Positions 17,972 to 25,641 of a stretch of 64,000 nucleotides of DNA are shown piece after piece. The DNA is from Bacteroidetes bacterium 2013_40CM_41_45 (GTDB taxonomy: Bacteria; Bacteroidota; Bacteroidia; AKYH767-A; 2013-40CM-41-45). The stretch is from NCBI GenBank assembly GCA_002215675.1, contig NGFH01000002.1:409887-473886 (forward strand). Reading direction: 5' to 3'. The notes beneath the pieces are model-generated. The model saw only the letters and a program-made list of their open reading frames with translations, had not been told where the DNA came from and did not search any database. Each line of letters opens with the position of its first letter. The first letter of the stretch is position 1. A program made the position numbers and the translations under genes.

Positions 17972-18922
17972 TTTATTTCTTTTAATCTTTATGTTATCAG
18001 CATACTCTACTTCTCATTTTTCACCACATATAACAATTGCATTCGACTCCAATGCAATGTTGCCATTATAGTTTTTTTGACTCACTTTGTCAAGCACTGT
18101 CTGTTTTATTTGCTGCTGTAGCGCTTTGTCTGCCTTAAAGAATGCAACAGGCGATGCCACTTCAGTTATGAAACTCCAATAGGTTGTACTATTTTCGAAT
18201 TGCAGTTTACCTTCAATTTCTTTCTGCTGAATGTTTTTTAATCCGGCATTTGCAAAAAGTTCAGCCATTAAACCAGGCTGTGAGCAGCGATATATTCCCG
18301 GTGCACCAGCCGCAGGCGGTGTTAATTGCAGCATCGTAATCATCGTTTGCATTGATGTTGAAACCCATGAATTTTTTTCAGGAATATTCCACACCGAAGC
18401 AACGATACGACATCCCGGTTTTAAAACGCGAATCATTTCGCTCAAAGCAAGATTCATATCTGGAAATAAGTTAAAGCCCAACCGGCAAGTGATGGCGGTA
18501 AATGTGTCGTTCACAAAAGGAAGCGCTGAGACATCGCAACAAATTGCTTCAAAATTTTTAATGCCCCGTTTCCGAGCATTTTCTTCAGCAACTGCAACCA
18601 TTTTTTCTGAAAGATCAGTGCCTGTAACTTTCCCGTTTTTCAAAATTGAAGCTATGGTCAGTCCCGGCTCTCCGGTACCTGTTGCAACATCCAGTACTAT
18701 ATCATCATCTTTCAGATTCAGCATTCTTATCATTTCGTCACTCATCGGCTTCAGGAACTTCATATTTATGTCATCCCATTTTTTCCATCCGGCAGAAGAT
18801 TTATTCCACGCTTCTTTTTGTACTTCTCTGATTTTTTCGAGTTGTGGTTCCATATTTTTTATTTTGATTATCATTATTGGATTTCACTGCCGTTTGTTCG
18901 AAGCGCAAGAGTTGCTGATAAC
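17972..18922 (-). mobile_element. cassette-like unit carrying the methyltransferase gene
   Basis: One gene flanked by inverted ends. On the minus strand the unit opens with GTTATCAGCAAC (18922-18911) and closes with TGCTGATAACATAAAGATT (18002-17984), continuing as AAAAGAAATAAA. The closing border is identical over 26 bases to that after the 172-residue gene at 38388-38413, and has one mismatch against the one after the 139-residue gene. Integron cassettes have this layout: one gene and paired RYYYAAC/GTTRRRY-like ends. No integrase lies in the window. Confidence 0.5.
18014..18853 (-). CDS. class I SAM-dependent methyltransferase, UbiE/MenG-like
   Basis: A 279-residue Rossmann-fold methyltransferase. 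Motif I is VLDVATGTGEPGLTIA near residue 55, followed by a GTDLSEKMVAVAEENA acidic strand and the post-motif AICCDVSALPF. I place the start at ATG 18853 (MEPQLEKIREVQ); an in-frame ATG at 18874 would add only MIIKIKN. The nearest broad family is UbiE/Methyltransf_11, but the substrate cannot be read. The N-terminal EAWNKSSAGWKKWDD is typical of small-molecule methylases. It lies inside a cassette-like unit and so is probably an accessory gene. Confidence 0.85.
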   Translation of the reverse strand: MEPQLEKIREVQKEAWNKSSAGWKKWDDINMKFLKPMSDEMIRMLNLKDDDIVLDVATGTGEPGLTIASILKNGKVTGTDLSEKMVAVAEENARKRGIKNFEAICCDVSALPFVNDTFTAITCRLGFNLFPDMNLALSEMIRVLKPGCRIVASVWNIPEKNSWVSTSMQTMITMLQLTPPAAGAPGIYRCSQPGLMAELFANAGLKNIQQKEIEGKLQFENSTTYWSFITEVASPVAFFKADKALQQQIKQTVLDKVSQKNYNGNIALESNAIVICGEK

Positions 18923-18953
18923 GAAGAAGGGATTAAAGAAGTAAAAAAAAATA

Positions 18954-19039
18954 TCTGAACCGGGATTTGCATGATTAATTTGATTTAATGTATTTATCTA
19001 AATCAAGTAATCCTTTAATCCTTCTAATCATGGTTCAGA
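18954..19039. repeat. 86-nt inverted repeat between two cassette-like genes
   Basis: TCTGAACC at 18954-18961 pairs with GGTTCAGA at 19032-19039. Inside, GATTAA/TTAATC-type and TTGATTTA/TAAATCAA stretches continue the palindrome. It lies between the closing border of the 139-residue unit (19062-19092) and the opening border of the methyltransferase unit (18911-18922). That is where an attC-like recombination site would be expected. It also resembles a hairpin repeat common in Bacteroidota. Confidence 0.65.
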
Positions 19040-19061
19040 CTATTTCGTTTACTCATTCTTT

Positions 19062-19667
19062 TTTATTTCTTTTAATCTTAATGTTATCGGCAACCTTTTT
19101 CTCCGTTCAATGTCATAAATTATTTTTTCTTGAACCAACCAAACATACTGGACTTTATCACATTCTCATCTTCTTTGTATTCCAATGTATATTCAGGATT
19201 GCCTGTGCATACGAGAAGTTTCTTATCTGCACTTAACTCATATCTATGATACGCCTCAACAAAAGATGGATTATCAGTAATCATTGAAAGAAATTCATAA
19301 GTAGTGTCTTTAGTGCTATTTTCCTTTCTGATAGTTGCCCAATATTCAACTGTATAAAAAATATCTTCTTTCGAAATCTTTAAGGTAACTGTCTTAAAAG
19401 AGTCAGCATCAAGTATAAGACCTTTTGAAAGTTTCCATTCGCCAATAAATGGACTTGACTTAGAAAATAAACTTCCTCCATTACATGAACAAAACAATAG
19501 CAACGCAAGTATTATTTCGATTGAGTTTTTATGTTTCATATTGCTATTTCTGCTTTTCGTTTGTTATTTGGCCATTACAACATCTTGAGGTCGCAATTTA
19601 ACTGTTTATTTCTTGCATACTGTATCAAGTTAGCACGCTGCCATTGGCGACGCATAACATCTATTAT
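19062..19667 (-). mobile_element. cassette-like unit carrying the 139-residue lipoprotein gene
   Basis: On the minus strand the opening border ATAATAGATGTTATGCG (19667-19651) is identical over 17 bases to that at 37727-37743. It is followed in both by matching CC..ATGGC, TGCTAAC and TGCAAGAAAT blocks before the gene. The closing border CCGATAACATTAAGATT (continuing AAAAGAAATAAA, 19092-19062) matches the other two units. The unit is about 606 bases with one gene. Just before the opening is a GCACTTCTCG-TTTT-CGGGAGGTGC hairpin preceded by CTAAC, attC-like in design. Confidence 0.55.
19120..19539 (-). CDS. small lipoprotein of unknown function
   Basis: A 139-residue protein with a lipoprotein signal: hydrophobic residues 8-17 (IEIILALLLF), then CSC, lipidation Cys at about 18-20. 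The mature part reads PFIGEWKLSKGLILDADSF with alternating beta-rich text, a pattern common in small lipocalin-like domains. No family is assigned with confidence. It is the sole gene of a cassette-like unit. Confidence 0.7.
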   Translation of the reverse strand: MKHKNSIEIILALLLFCSCNGGSLFSKSSPFIGEWKLSKGLILDADSFKTVTLKISKEDIFYTVEYWATIRKENSTKDTTYEFLSMITDNPSFVEAYHRYELSADKKLLVCTGNPEYTLEYKEDENVIKSSMFGWFKKK

Positions 19668-19723
19668 CTGCACCTCCCGAAAACGAGAAGTGCTGTTAGT
19701 GAAGCAAATATAAAAACTATCCA

Positions 19724-19815
19724 ATTCTTAATTCTGCATTCTGCATTCTGCATTCTTAATTCGTTACCCCTACCTTCGCCTCATGAAAGAAAAGCAGCGA
19801 AACGATAATATTATT
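19724..19815. repeat. direct repeat copy 1: heptad tract plus start of rlmB
   Basis: This 92-base stretch matches 20537-20627 with five substitutions and one 1-base gap. It contains six heptads (ATTCTTA, ATTCTGC three times, ATTCTTA, ATTCGTT; 19724-19765), a TACCTTCG promoter-like box and the first 11 codons of rlmB. The match stops near 19815, inside the end of the SnoaL-like lipoprotein gene. Confidence 0.9.
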
Positions 19816-19818
19816 GAG
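19783..19818 (+). pseudogene. 5' fragment of rlmB
   Basis: ATG plus ten codons reading MKEKQRNDNII, identical in protein to the start of the intact rlmB at 20595. The frame then runs into unrelated sequence and stops within a few codons. Two codons differ from the intact copy at synonymous third positions (GAT/GAC, ATT/ATC). Confidence 0.8.
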
Positions 19819-20392
19819 CCAATCCGATTTGTTTCATGAATGATTGATTATCCCAAAACAAATATTCTTCACTCATTTTCCCGTCTGCTCCCCAATGTCC
19901 TATTGTGGTCATAGATAATTTGAAACTTTTATTTGTCGGTGGAATTGATTTACCGTTTCCAATTGCCATCGGTTTTGAAAATGTTCCTTCCATTATTCCA
20001 ACAACACATGTCCAGTCGCCTCTGCCGAATTTGATAGGATGCGTTTTAATTTTTGTATCGGGTGCAAAAGCAAACATGGGTGTGAGTTGGTCTATGTGCT
20101 GCGGATATAAACCTGTTGTGATACTGCCGTCAGGATAATACACTTTGATATTATCGGCATGGCTGTGGTTAAACATTCCCCACTTTTGATTGCTGTAGAA
20201 ATCAAAGTCAAGTGTATCAAAAATTGCAAGATGTTTTTCCTGCAATGCTTCATCAGCTTTGTATTTGTCTAATTCCGTTTGCAGTGATTTTATTTTTTCC
20301 TGCTGGCTGCTGTCTGAGCAGCTTGTGACAATTACTGTTGCTGCTACGACTAATAGTGCTGCAAGTGCTTTGATTGTTGTTACTTTTTTCAT
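19811..20392 (-). CDS. SnoaL/NTF2-like lipoprotein
   Basis: A 193-residue lipoprotein: signal MKKVTTIKALAALLVVAATV, lipobox TSC with Cys about residue 25, then a short coiled coil (QQEKIKSLQTELDKYKADEALQEKH). The C-terminal ~130 residues resemble a SnoaL-like polyketide cyclase/NTF2 fold (FDTLDFDFYSNQKW, DNIKVYYPDG, GIMEGTF, EEYLFWDNQSFMKQIG). Enzymatic activity is unproven for most such proteins. Its last codons lie at the junction with a duplicated piece of rlmB, which points to insertion at this place. Confidence 0.75.
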   Translation of the reverse strand: MKKVTTIKALAALLVVAATVIVTSCSDSSQQEKIKSLQTELDKYKADEALQEKHLAIFDTLDFDFYSNQKWGMFNHSHADNIKVYYPDGSITTGLYPQHIDQLTPMFAFAPDTKIKTHPIKFGRGDWTCVVGIMEGTFSKPMAIGNGKSIPPTNKSFKLSMTTIGHWGADGKMSEEYLFWDNQSFMKQIGLAQ

Positions 20393-20536
20393 TTTAGTTT
20401 ATTTTAATTGTTAGCAGTTAAATTATTTTTTAGTAAAGTTATTCATTTATCATTGTCTTGTTTTCCTGCAGCCAGGTCCTCATCCCTTTCATTTATGTAG
20501 AGAGGCAGAGTCATGAAATACTGTCTTCAAATTTCA

Positions 20537-20627
20537 ATTTTTAATTCTGCATTCTGCATTCTGCATTCTTAATTCCTTACCCTACCTTCGCCCCATGAAA
20601 GAAAAGCAGCGAAACGACAATATCATT
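20537..20627. repeat. direct repeat copy 2: heptad tract plus start of rlmB
   Basis: The counterpart of 19724-19815. Heptads ATTTTTA, ATTCTGC three times, ATTCTTA, ATTCCTT run 20537-20578 in strict register, followed by TACCTTCG and the intact rlmB start. This copy leads into the complete gene and so is the functional one. Confidence 0.9.
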
Positions 20628-21347
20628 TATGGCATCCGCCCCGTTACCGAAGCCATTCTCGCCGGAAAAGAAATAGAATCGGTCTTTATTCATAACAATT
20701 CCAAGAATGAGCGTATCCATGAGTTTAAAACACTACTGAAGGAACACAATATTGCATGGAAAGAGGTTCCTTATGCGGCTCTCAACCGATACACGCGTAT
20801 GAACCACCAGGAGGTAGTTTGTTTCATTTCTCCCATTACCTATAATCATCTTCACTCTATTGTTCCTCATGTGTTTGAGAAAGGCGAAGCGCCTCTTATT
20901 GTTGTTCTCGACCGTATCACCGATGTGCGCAACTTCGGGGCTATCTGCCGCACAGCCGAGTGTGCAGGCGTACATGCTATAGTAATTGCATTTCGCGGTG
21001 CTGCACAAATCAATGCCGATGCGATTAAGACCTCTTCCGGGGCGCTAAATATTATCCCTGTTTGCAGGGAACGGAACCTTGCTGCTGCCTGCGACTTCTT
21101 AAAAGAAAGCGGGCTTCAAATAATAGCATGCACTGAAAAAGCAAAAGAAAAATATTTCAAAACCGATTTTTCCCATCCAACAGCTCTCATCCTTGGTTCT
21201 GAAGAAGATGGCATTTCTGATGAGCTCCTTACAAAAGCCGACCGAAGGGTGTCTGTTCCACTTTTGGGCAGAATAGAGTCGCTCAACGTTTCGGTGGCAG
21301 CAGGGGTTATTTTATATGAGGTGGTGAGGCAGCGTACCGTAGGTTAA
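20595..21347 (+). CDS. rlmB: 23S rRNA (guanosine-2'-O-)-methyltransferase
   Basis: A SPOUT-class methylase of 250 residues that modifies G2251 in the 23S rRNA P loop (E. coli numbering). The N-terminal substrate-binding domain (1-85) contains YGIRPVTEAILAGKEIESV. SpoU motifs follow: 1 NFGAICRTAECAG, 2 LILGSEEDGIS, 3 SLNVSVAAGVILYEVVRQ. The start MKEKQRN is supported by the TACCTTCG box 15 bases upstream. A partial second copy of its 5' end lies 0.8 kb upstream. Confidence 0.94.
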   Translation: MKEKQRNDNIIYGIRPVTEAILAGKEIESVFIHNNSKNERIHEFKTLLKEHNIAWKEVPYAALNRYTRMNHQEVVCFISPITYNHLHSIVPHVFEKGEAPLIVVLDRITDVRNFGAICRTAECAGVHAIVIAFRGAAQINADAIKTSSGALNIIPVCRERNLAAACDFLKESGLQIIACTEKAKEKYFKTDFSHPTALILGSEEDGISDELLTKADRRVSVPLLGRIESLNVSVAAGVILYEVVRQRTVG

Positions 21348-21410
21348 CGGAGCCTTTTTATTGATTTCCTGCTTTTTACAAAAGAAATCATAAAAATAAT
21401 TTCTAAAAAC

Positions 21411-21444
21411 TTGTGGACTTCCGGTTTTTTGTGTATTATATTTG
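21411..21444 (+). promoter_or_regulatory. promoter of queA
   Basis: The -7 box TATATTTG at 21437-21444 fits TAnnTTTG exactly and lies 32 bases before the queA ATG. A TTG at 21411-21413 could be the -33 element, though the 23-base spacing is slightly longer than the usual 19-21. Confidence 0.5.
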
Positions 21445-21475
21445 CCCGCTGACCTTTTTCTAAATAGCTGATTAA

Positions 21476-22525
21476 ATGAAACTTACCCAATTCAAGCTCC
21501 ATGTGCCTGATTCTCTGCTCGCTACATACCCTGCCAAGCATCGCGACGAAAGCCGTTTAATGGTTATTGAGCGAAAAACAGGCAAAATCCACCATAAAAA
21601 GTTTAAACAAATCCTCGACTACTTTGACGATGGCGATGTAATGGTGCTTAATAACACCCGCGTTTTCCCTGCTCGTTTGTATGGCAATAAAGAAAAAACC
21701 GGGGCGCGCATTGAGGTTTTTCTTCTTCGCGAGCTTAATGCAGAAAGCCTGCTTTGGGATGTGCTGGTTGACCCCGCGCGGAAAATCCGTATCGGCAACA
21801 AATTATACTTCGGGCAGAACGATGCCTTAGTTGCTGAAGTGATAGACAACACCACTTCGCGTGGGCGCACGTTGCGTTTCCTTTATGATGGAACCCACGA
21901 TGAATTTAAGCGCTTGATTTATGAGTTGGGAAATACTCCTCTTCCCAAATACATAAAGCGCAAGGCTGAACCTGAAGATGTCACCCGCTATCAAACCATA
22001 TATGCAAAGCATGAAGGTGCTGTTGCTGCTCCTACTGCCGGTTTGCACTTCAGTCCTGAGCTTATGAAGCGGCTTGAGCTAAAGGGAGTGAAGTTTCCCG
22101 AGATTACTCTTCATGTGGGCTTGGGCACTTTCCGCCCGGTTGAAGTAGAAGACCTTACCAAGCATAAAATGGACAGCGAACAACTTATCATCACTGAAGA
22201 AGCATGCAATATGATTAATAAAGCGAAGGCGCATCATAAAAGGATTTGTGCTATCGGCACCACAACTATGCGCGGTATGGAAACGTCTGTTACCACTAAG
22301 GGAGAAGTAAAACCTTTTAATGGCTGGACGAACAAATTTATTTTTCCGCCCTATGATTTCAGCGTTGCCAATGCCATGGTCACCAACTTTCATATGAGCG
22401 AATCAACGTTGCTGATGATGACCGCTGCCTTTGGCGGCTATGACCTGATTATGAATGCCTACAAGGTTGCCGTAAAAGAAAAGTATCGCTTCTATTCGTA
22501 TGGCGATGCGATGCTGATTCTTTAA
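21476..22525 (+). CDS. queA: tRNA ribosyltransferase-isomerase
   Basis: Transfers the ribosyl moiety of SAM to preQ1 in tRNA, making epoxyqueuosine. It has 349 residues, the usual length. Conserved segments: [13 protein letters not shown] near the start, [14 protein letters not shown], the central [21 protein letters not shown], and [19 protein letters not shown] near the C-terminus. It lies between rlmB and ispD on the same strand, but its own promoter and a heptad hairpin on each side suggest separate transcription. Confidence 0.97.
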   Translation: MKLTQFKLHVPDSLLATYPAKHRDESRLMVIERKTGKIHHKKFKQILDYFDDGDVMVLNNTRVFPARLYGNKEKTGARIEVFLLRELNAESLLWDVLVDPARKIRIGNKLYFGQNDALVAEVIDNTTSRGRTLRFLYDGTHDEFKRLIYELGNTPLPKYIKRKAEPEDVTRYQTIYAKHEGAVAAPTAGLHFSPELMKRLELKGVKFPEITLHVGLGTFRPVEVEDLTKHKMDSEQLIITEEACNMINKAKAHHKRICAIGTTTMRGMETSVTTKGEVKPFNGWTNKFIFPPYDFSVANAMVTNFHMSESTLLMMTAAFGGYDLIMNAYKVAVKEKYRFYSYGDAMLIL

Positions 22526-22528
22526 AAC

Positions 22529-22606
22529 GTTACACGTTGGACGTTGGATGTTAGACGTTTAAAACAGCCATAATTCTTTCTGAACGTCTAACGTCAAACG
22601 TCTAAC
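22529..22606. repeat. GTTNGAC heptad hairpin between queA and ispD
   Basis: Left arm GTTACAC, GTTGGAC, GTTGGAT, GTTAGAC (22529-22556); right arm GTCTAAC, GTCAAAC, GTCTAAC (22586-22606); loop about 29 bases. Heptad sequence and arm lengths (4 + 3) repeat the hairpin at 10161-10235. Confidence 0.85.
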
Positions 22607-22617
22607 AAATTTTTTCC

Positions 22618-23295
22618 ATGAAAAAAGTCGTCATCATCACCGCAGCCGGCACCGGTGAACGGATGCAGTCACAGCTTCCCAAGCAGTTTCTTCTTTTATC
22701 GGGAATACCGGTATTGATGCATACCATTAAAAAGTTTGATGGAATTGTTGATGGAGAAATTCTGGTGACCCTCCCGGAAAATTATATGGATTACTGGAAA
22801 AAACTTTGCGCGGAGTATGATTTTAATATTCCTCATACAACTACTGCAGGTGCGGCAACGCGGTTTGAATCGGTACGGAATGCGCTTGAAAAAATTAATG
22901 TTGATGAAGCGTTGGTTGCCGTTCATGACGGGGTAAGGCCTTTGGTAAGCGAGCTACTGATTAAAAACATTTTTTCTGCGGCAGAAAAAAATGGTAATGC
23001 TGTTCCGTTTATTCCGCTCGCGGAAAGTATCCGCAGCATGGATGGAGCAAAAAATTCTTATGCTGACAGGAAAAATTTTGTCAGCATTCAGACACCTCAG
23101 TGTTTTAGTTTGTCGTCACTTAAAAAAGCGTACGCACAGAATTTCAGCGAAGCATTTACCGATGATGCAACAACAGTGGAAGCCGCGACAGGTGAAAAAA
23201 TATTTTTGGTTGAAGGAGAAAAGCAAAACATTAAGATTACAACCTCCTCCGACTTCGAGTACTGTGAATCATTGATGGAAAAAGTTACCATTTAA
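22618..23295 (+). CDS. ispD: 2-C-methyl-D-erythritol 4-phosphate cytidylyltransferase
   Basis: The third step of the MEP isoprenoid pathway: CTP plus MEP gives CDP-ME. It has 225 residues. Nucleotide-binding AAGTGERMQSQLPKQFLLL at 9-27, AVHDGVRPLVS near 101 and IQTPQCFSLSSLKKAY near 157 are all present. The stop overlaps by four bases the end of the converging DoxX gene. Confidence 0.96.
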   Translation: MKKVVIITAAGTGERMQSQLPKQFLLLSGIPVLMHTIKKFDGIVDGEILVTLPENYMDYWKKLCAEYDFNIPHTTTAGAATRFESVRNALEKINVDEALVAVHDGVRPLVSELLIKNIFSAAEKNGNAVPFIPLAESIRSMDGAKNSYADRKNFVSIQTPQCFSLSSLKKAYAQNFSEAFTDDATTVEAATGEKIFLVEGEKQNIKITTSSDFEYCESLMEKVTI

Positions 23296-23705
23296 TGTAG
23301 CAGCGAATCAAGATTGAATATATCCCAGCCGGGAGGAATTATCATCAGGAATACAAGCATTACAAGGCGCGGGAAATAAAACTGCATATCCCACATCGGC
23401 TTTATCAGGGTAAAAATGATTCCGGTCACCAGCATATCGGCACTGAGCAAAATCAAAGCAGTATCACGCTGAAATCCGACAATAAGCAGTGCGCCTGCAA
23501 CCAGCTCAATCCATGATGAGATGCGTATAAGCGCTTTCAAAAAATTTCTCCCAAAAATTTTATCTGTGACCGGAGTTGATGCAGTTTCCGCAGTTATAGT
23601 GATTCCAATCCTGAAAATTTTATCGTAGCCCTGCATAAAAAATAGTATTCCGAGAATTACCCGTACCAGCAGTGTTGCCATGGGAAGGAGAAAAGCGGAT
23701 TCCAT
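23292..23705 (-). CDS. DoxX family membrane protein
   Basis: About 137 residues with four membrane helices, of the DoxX type (VRVILGILFFMQGYDKIFRIG in the first helix region, ISSWIELVAGALLIVGF later). I choose the ATG at 23705; the frame is open to 23822, but those extra residues would overlap the next gene and translate repeat sequence. The physiological role of DoxX proteins varies; none is assigned here. Confidence 0.8.
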   Translation of the reverse strand: MESAFLLPMATLLVRVILGILFFMQGYDKIFRIGITITAETASTPVTDKIFGRNFLKALIRISSWIELVAGALLIVGFQRDTALILLSADMLVTGIIFTLIKPMWDMQFYFPRLVMLVFLMIIPPGWDIFNLDSLLH

Positions 23706-23778
23706 AATTGTGCAAAGATAATTTTTAAATTTTTTTATTTCAAGCAGCAAATTTTTAAGCCAACAACCAATGACCAAT

Positions 23779-24720
23779 TTAAAATTGCCGCCTGCTGCTC
23801 CGGGCATTGTCAATGCTTGCATTCAGCTCAAAACCGATAATTAATATGAGCGAATTGTAATAAATCCATAACATAATCACGATAAGTGTTCCAATGGAGC
23901 CATAGACTTTATTGTAGTTGCCGAAATTATTTACAAATAAGCCGAAGCCGACGGAAGTAAGTATGCACAGGAATGCAGCGAGCAGTGAGCCGGGAGAAAT
24001 AAATCTCCACCTTTTTTTCAGAGCCGGACCAAAATAATATATAGATGAAACGGCAGAAAGAAACAGGGAGATGATGATGACCCATTTACCTGTATAGAGA
24101 AGAACAATCTGCATTTTATTTTTAATAATATGATGGCTGACAAGTGTTTTCAATGCCGTTTCGCTGAAGATGATTAAAAGTATTGCAATCACCACAAGCA
24201 GCGCAAGAATGGTGGTGAGTGAAAGAGCTACCATCCGCAGCCCAAGGCCTTTGCGTGTTTCTTTAACATGATAACTTTTATTGAAGCCATCAATGAGTGC
24301 GGTAATGCCGTTGGTTGCAAAAAAGACAACGAGCACAAAGCCAATGGAGAGCACTCCTCCGTGATGGTGACTCACAATGTCTTCGATGGTTTCGCGTGTG
24401 GCTAAATAGGCATCTTTGGGAAGGATATCTTTAATGAGCAACAGCAGCTGAGTCTGAAAATTCTCCACGGGAATATATGGGATGAGCGAGAAGAGAAATA
24501 TGATGGCAGGGAATAAGGCAAGGAAAAAGCTATACGCAACCGATGACGCCCGGCTCTTAATGGAACCCTTATGAATGCCCGTGAAAAAAAAATCAGCGAC
24601 ATCATAGATAGGCATGCCGTCAAAACCCGGCAGCACAAGACGCTTACTTGCATCCGAAAGCTTTTGTACCGGTGGTGAATAAACAATAAGCCGGAGAATT
24701 TTTCTGAAAAAATTTTTCAT
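23779..24720 (-). CDS. YihY/BrkB family inner membrane protein
   Basis: A 313-residue polytopic membrane protein of the YihY/virulence factor BrkB family. It carries SRASSVAYSFFLALFPAIIFLFSLIPYIPV, and later TNGITALIDGFNKSYHVKETR and a GSLLAAFLCILTSVGFGLFVNNFGNYNKVYGSIGT segment, all typical. Six membrane helices are visible. The family is often misnamed RNase BN; its function is unknown. Its ATG overlaps the nadC stop by four bases, implying co-transcription with nadC. Confidence 0.92.
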   Translation of the reverse strand: MKNFFRKILRLIVYSPPVQKLSDASKRLVLPGFDGMPIYDVADFFFTGIHKGSIKSRASSVAYSFFLALFPAIIFLFSLIPYIPVENFQTQLLLLIKDILPKDAYLATRETIEDIVSHHHGGVLSIGFVLVVFFATNGITALIDGFNKSYHVKETRKGLGLRMVALSLTTILALLVVIAILLIIFSETALKTLVSHHIIKNKMQIVLLYTGKWVIIISLFLSAVSSIYYFGPALKKRWRFISPGSLLAAFLCILTSVGFGLFVNNFGNYNKVYGSIGTLIVIMLWIYYNSLILIIGFELNASIDNARSSRRQF

Positions 24721-25592
24721 TCCTGCCTGCCTGTAACCCGTAAGCTCATATCAATGGTTTTGTATGAGTGCGTAAGCGCCCCGGCAGAGATAAAGTCCAC
24801 ACCGGTTTCAGCATATGCCTTTACATTCTCCAATGTGATTTTCCCCGATGCTTCGGTTTGGACTTTGCCTGCCGAAGCTTTAGCGAAGGCAGGATTTCCG
24901 CCAACCATTTTTACTGCCTCTGCAAGCTGCGCGGGAGAAAAATTATCGAGCAATATCCTGCTCACTTCGCCCGTCTGCATTACTTCCTTCACTTCATTCA
25001 TGTTCCTAGCTTCTACTACAATAGAAAGATTTTTGTTTTTCTTTTTAAGATATTCTTTCACCGATAGAATAGCTTTTGCAACTCCTCCTGCCGCGTCCAC
25101 ATGATTGTTCTTGATTAAAATCATATCGTACAAGCCAAAGCGATGATTTTCTCCACCACCTGTTTTTACTGCCCATTTTTCTATGAGACGAAACAGGGGA
25201 GTGGTTTTGCGGGTGTCGAGGATTTTTGCTTTTGTGCCGCTTATTTGAGCGCACATTTTATTGGTGAGCGTTGCAATGCCGCTCATACGCTGCATGCAGT
25301 TAAGCACCAGCCGCTCGCACGAAAGAATGGAGCGCAGCCGTCCTTCAATGGTGATGCAGGTTTTCCCCGCAGAGACTTTTTCTCCGTCACCGAAATGTGT
25401 TTTTACGTTGAGCGTGGAATCGTAATACGTAAAGATTTGGTCGGCAAGCACAATGCCCGAAATAATGCAATCTTCTTTGACAATTATTTCCGCTTTGCCT
25501 TTGGCATTTTCGCTGATAGTCGCAAGTGTAGTGTGGTCGCCTTCGCCAATATCTTCGTTCAGGGCTGCTTTGATAAATTCTTCCAGGTTCAT
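24717..25592 (-). CDS. nadC: nicotinate-nucleotide pyrophosphorylase (quinolinate PRTase)
   Basis: Converts quinolinate and PRPP to nicotinate mononucleotide in NAD synthesis. It has 291 residues. Conserved: DTRKTTPLFRLIEKWAVKTGGGENHRFGLYD (126-156), KNNHVDAAGG, LLDNFSP, GVDFISAGALTHS. An 11-residue insertion, NPAFAKASAGK at 233-243, interrupts the usual GG-KVxTEASG strand. It is encoded by a palindromic repeat (24864-24896) that keeps the frame. All recognisable catalytic residues remain, so the enzyme is probably active. Confidence 0.95.
   Translation of the reverse strand: MNLEEFIKAALNEDIGEGDHTTLATISENAKGKAEIIVKEDCIISGIVLADQIFTYYDSTLNVKTHFGDGEKVSAGKTCITIEGRLRSILSCERLVLNCMQRMSGIATLTNKMCAQISGTKAKILDTRKTTPLFRLIEKWAVKTGGGENHRFGLYDMILIKNNHVDAAGGVAKAILSVKEYLKKKNKNLSIVVEARNMNEVKEVMQTGEVSRILLDNFSPAQLAEAVKMVGGNPAFAKASAGKVQTEASGKITLENVKAYAETGVDFISAGALTHSYKTIDMSLRVTGRQE
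24864..24896. repeat. palindromic repeat inserted in frame in nadC
   Basis: 33 bases with CCTGCC/GGCAGG arms around GAAGCTTTAGCGAA. It encodes NPAFAKASAGK, a peptide I recognise as a recurrent translated repeat in several bacterial groups. It sits exactly between two residues that are normally adjacent in NadC. Confidence 0.75.
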
Positions 25593-25641
25593 TTCAAAAT
25601 GATTGTGGAATCAAAAGTCGGAAATAAAAAATAGAACTAGG

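Noticed and set aside
19783-19818. Short open frame MKEKQRNDNII as a leader peptide of its own
   Set aside because: It is the truncated duplicate of the rlmB start and runs into the antisense of another gene.
16783-20392. Islet as a prophage remnant or toxin-antitoxin cluster
   Set aside because: No phage, recombinase, toxin or antitoxin motif is visible in any of the five genes.
23706-23822. Upstream extension of the DoxX gene
   Set aside because: The extra 39 residues overlap the end of the YihY gene and translate the short CCAACAA/CCAATGA heptad run; the hydrophobic core starts after ATG 23705.
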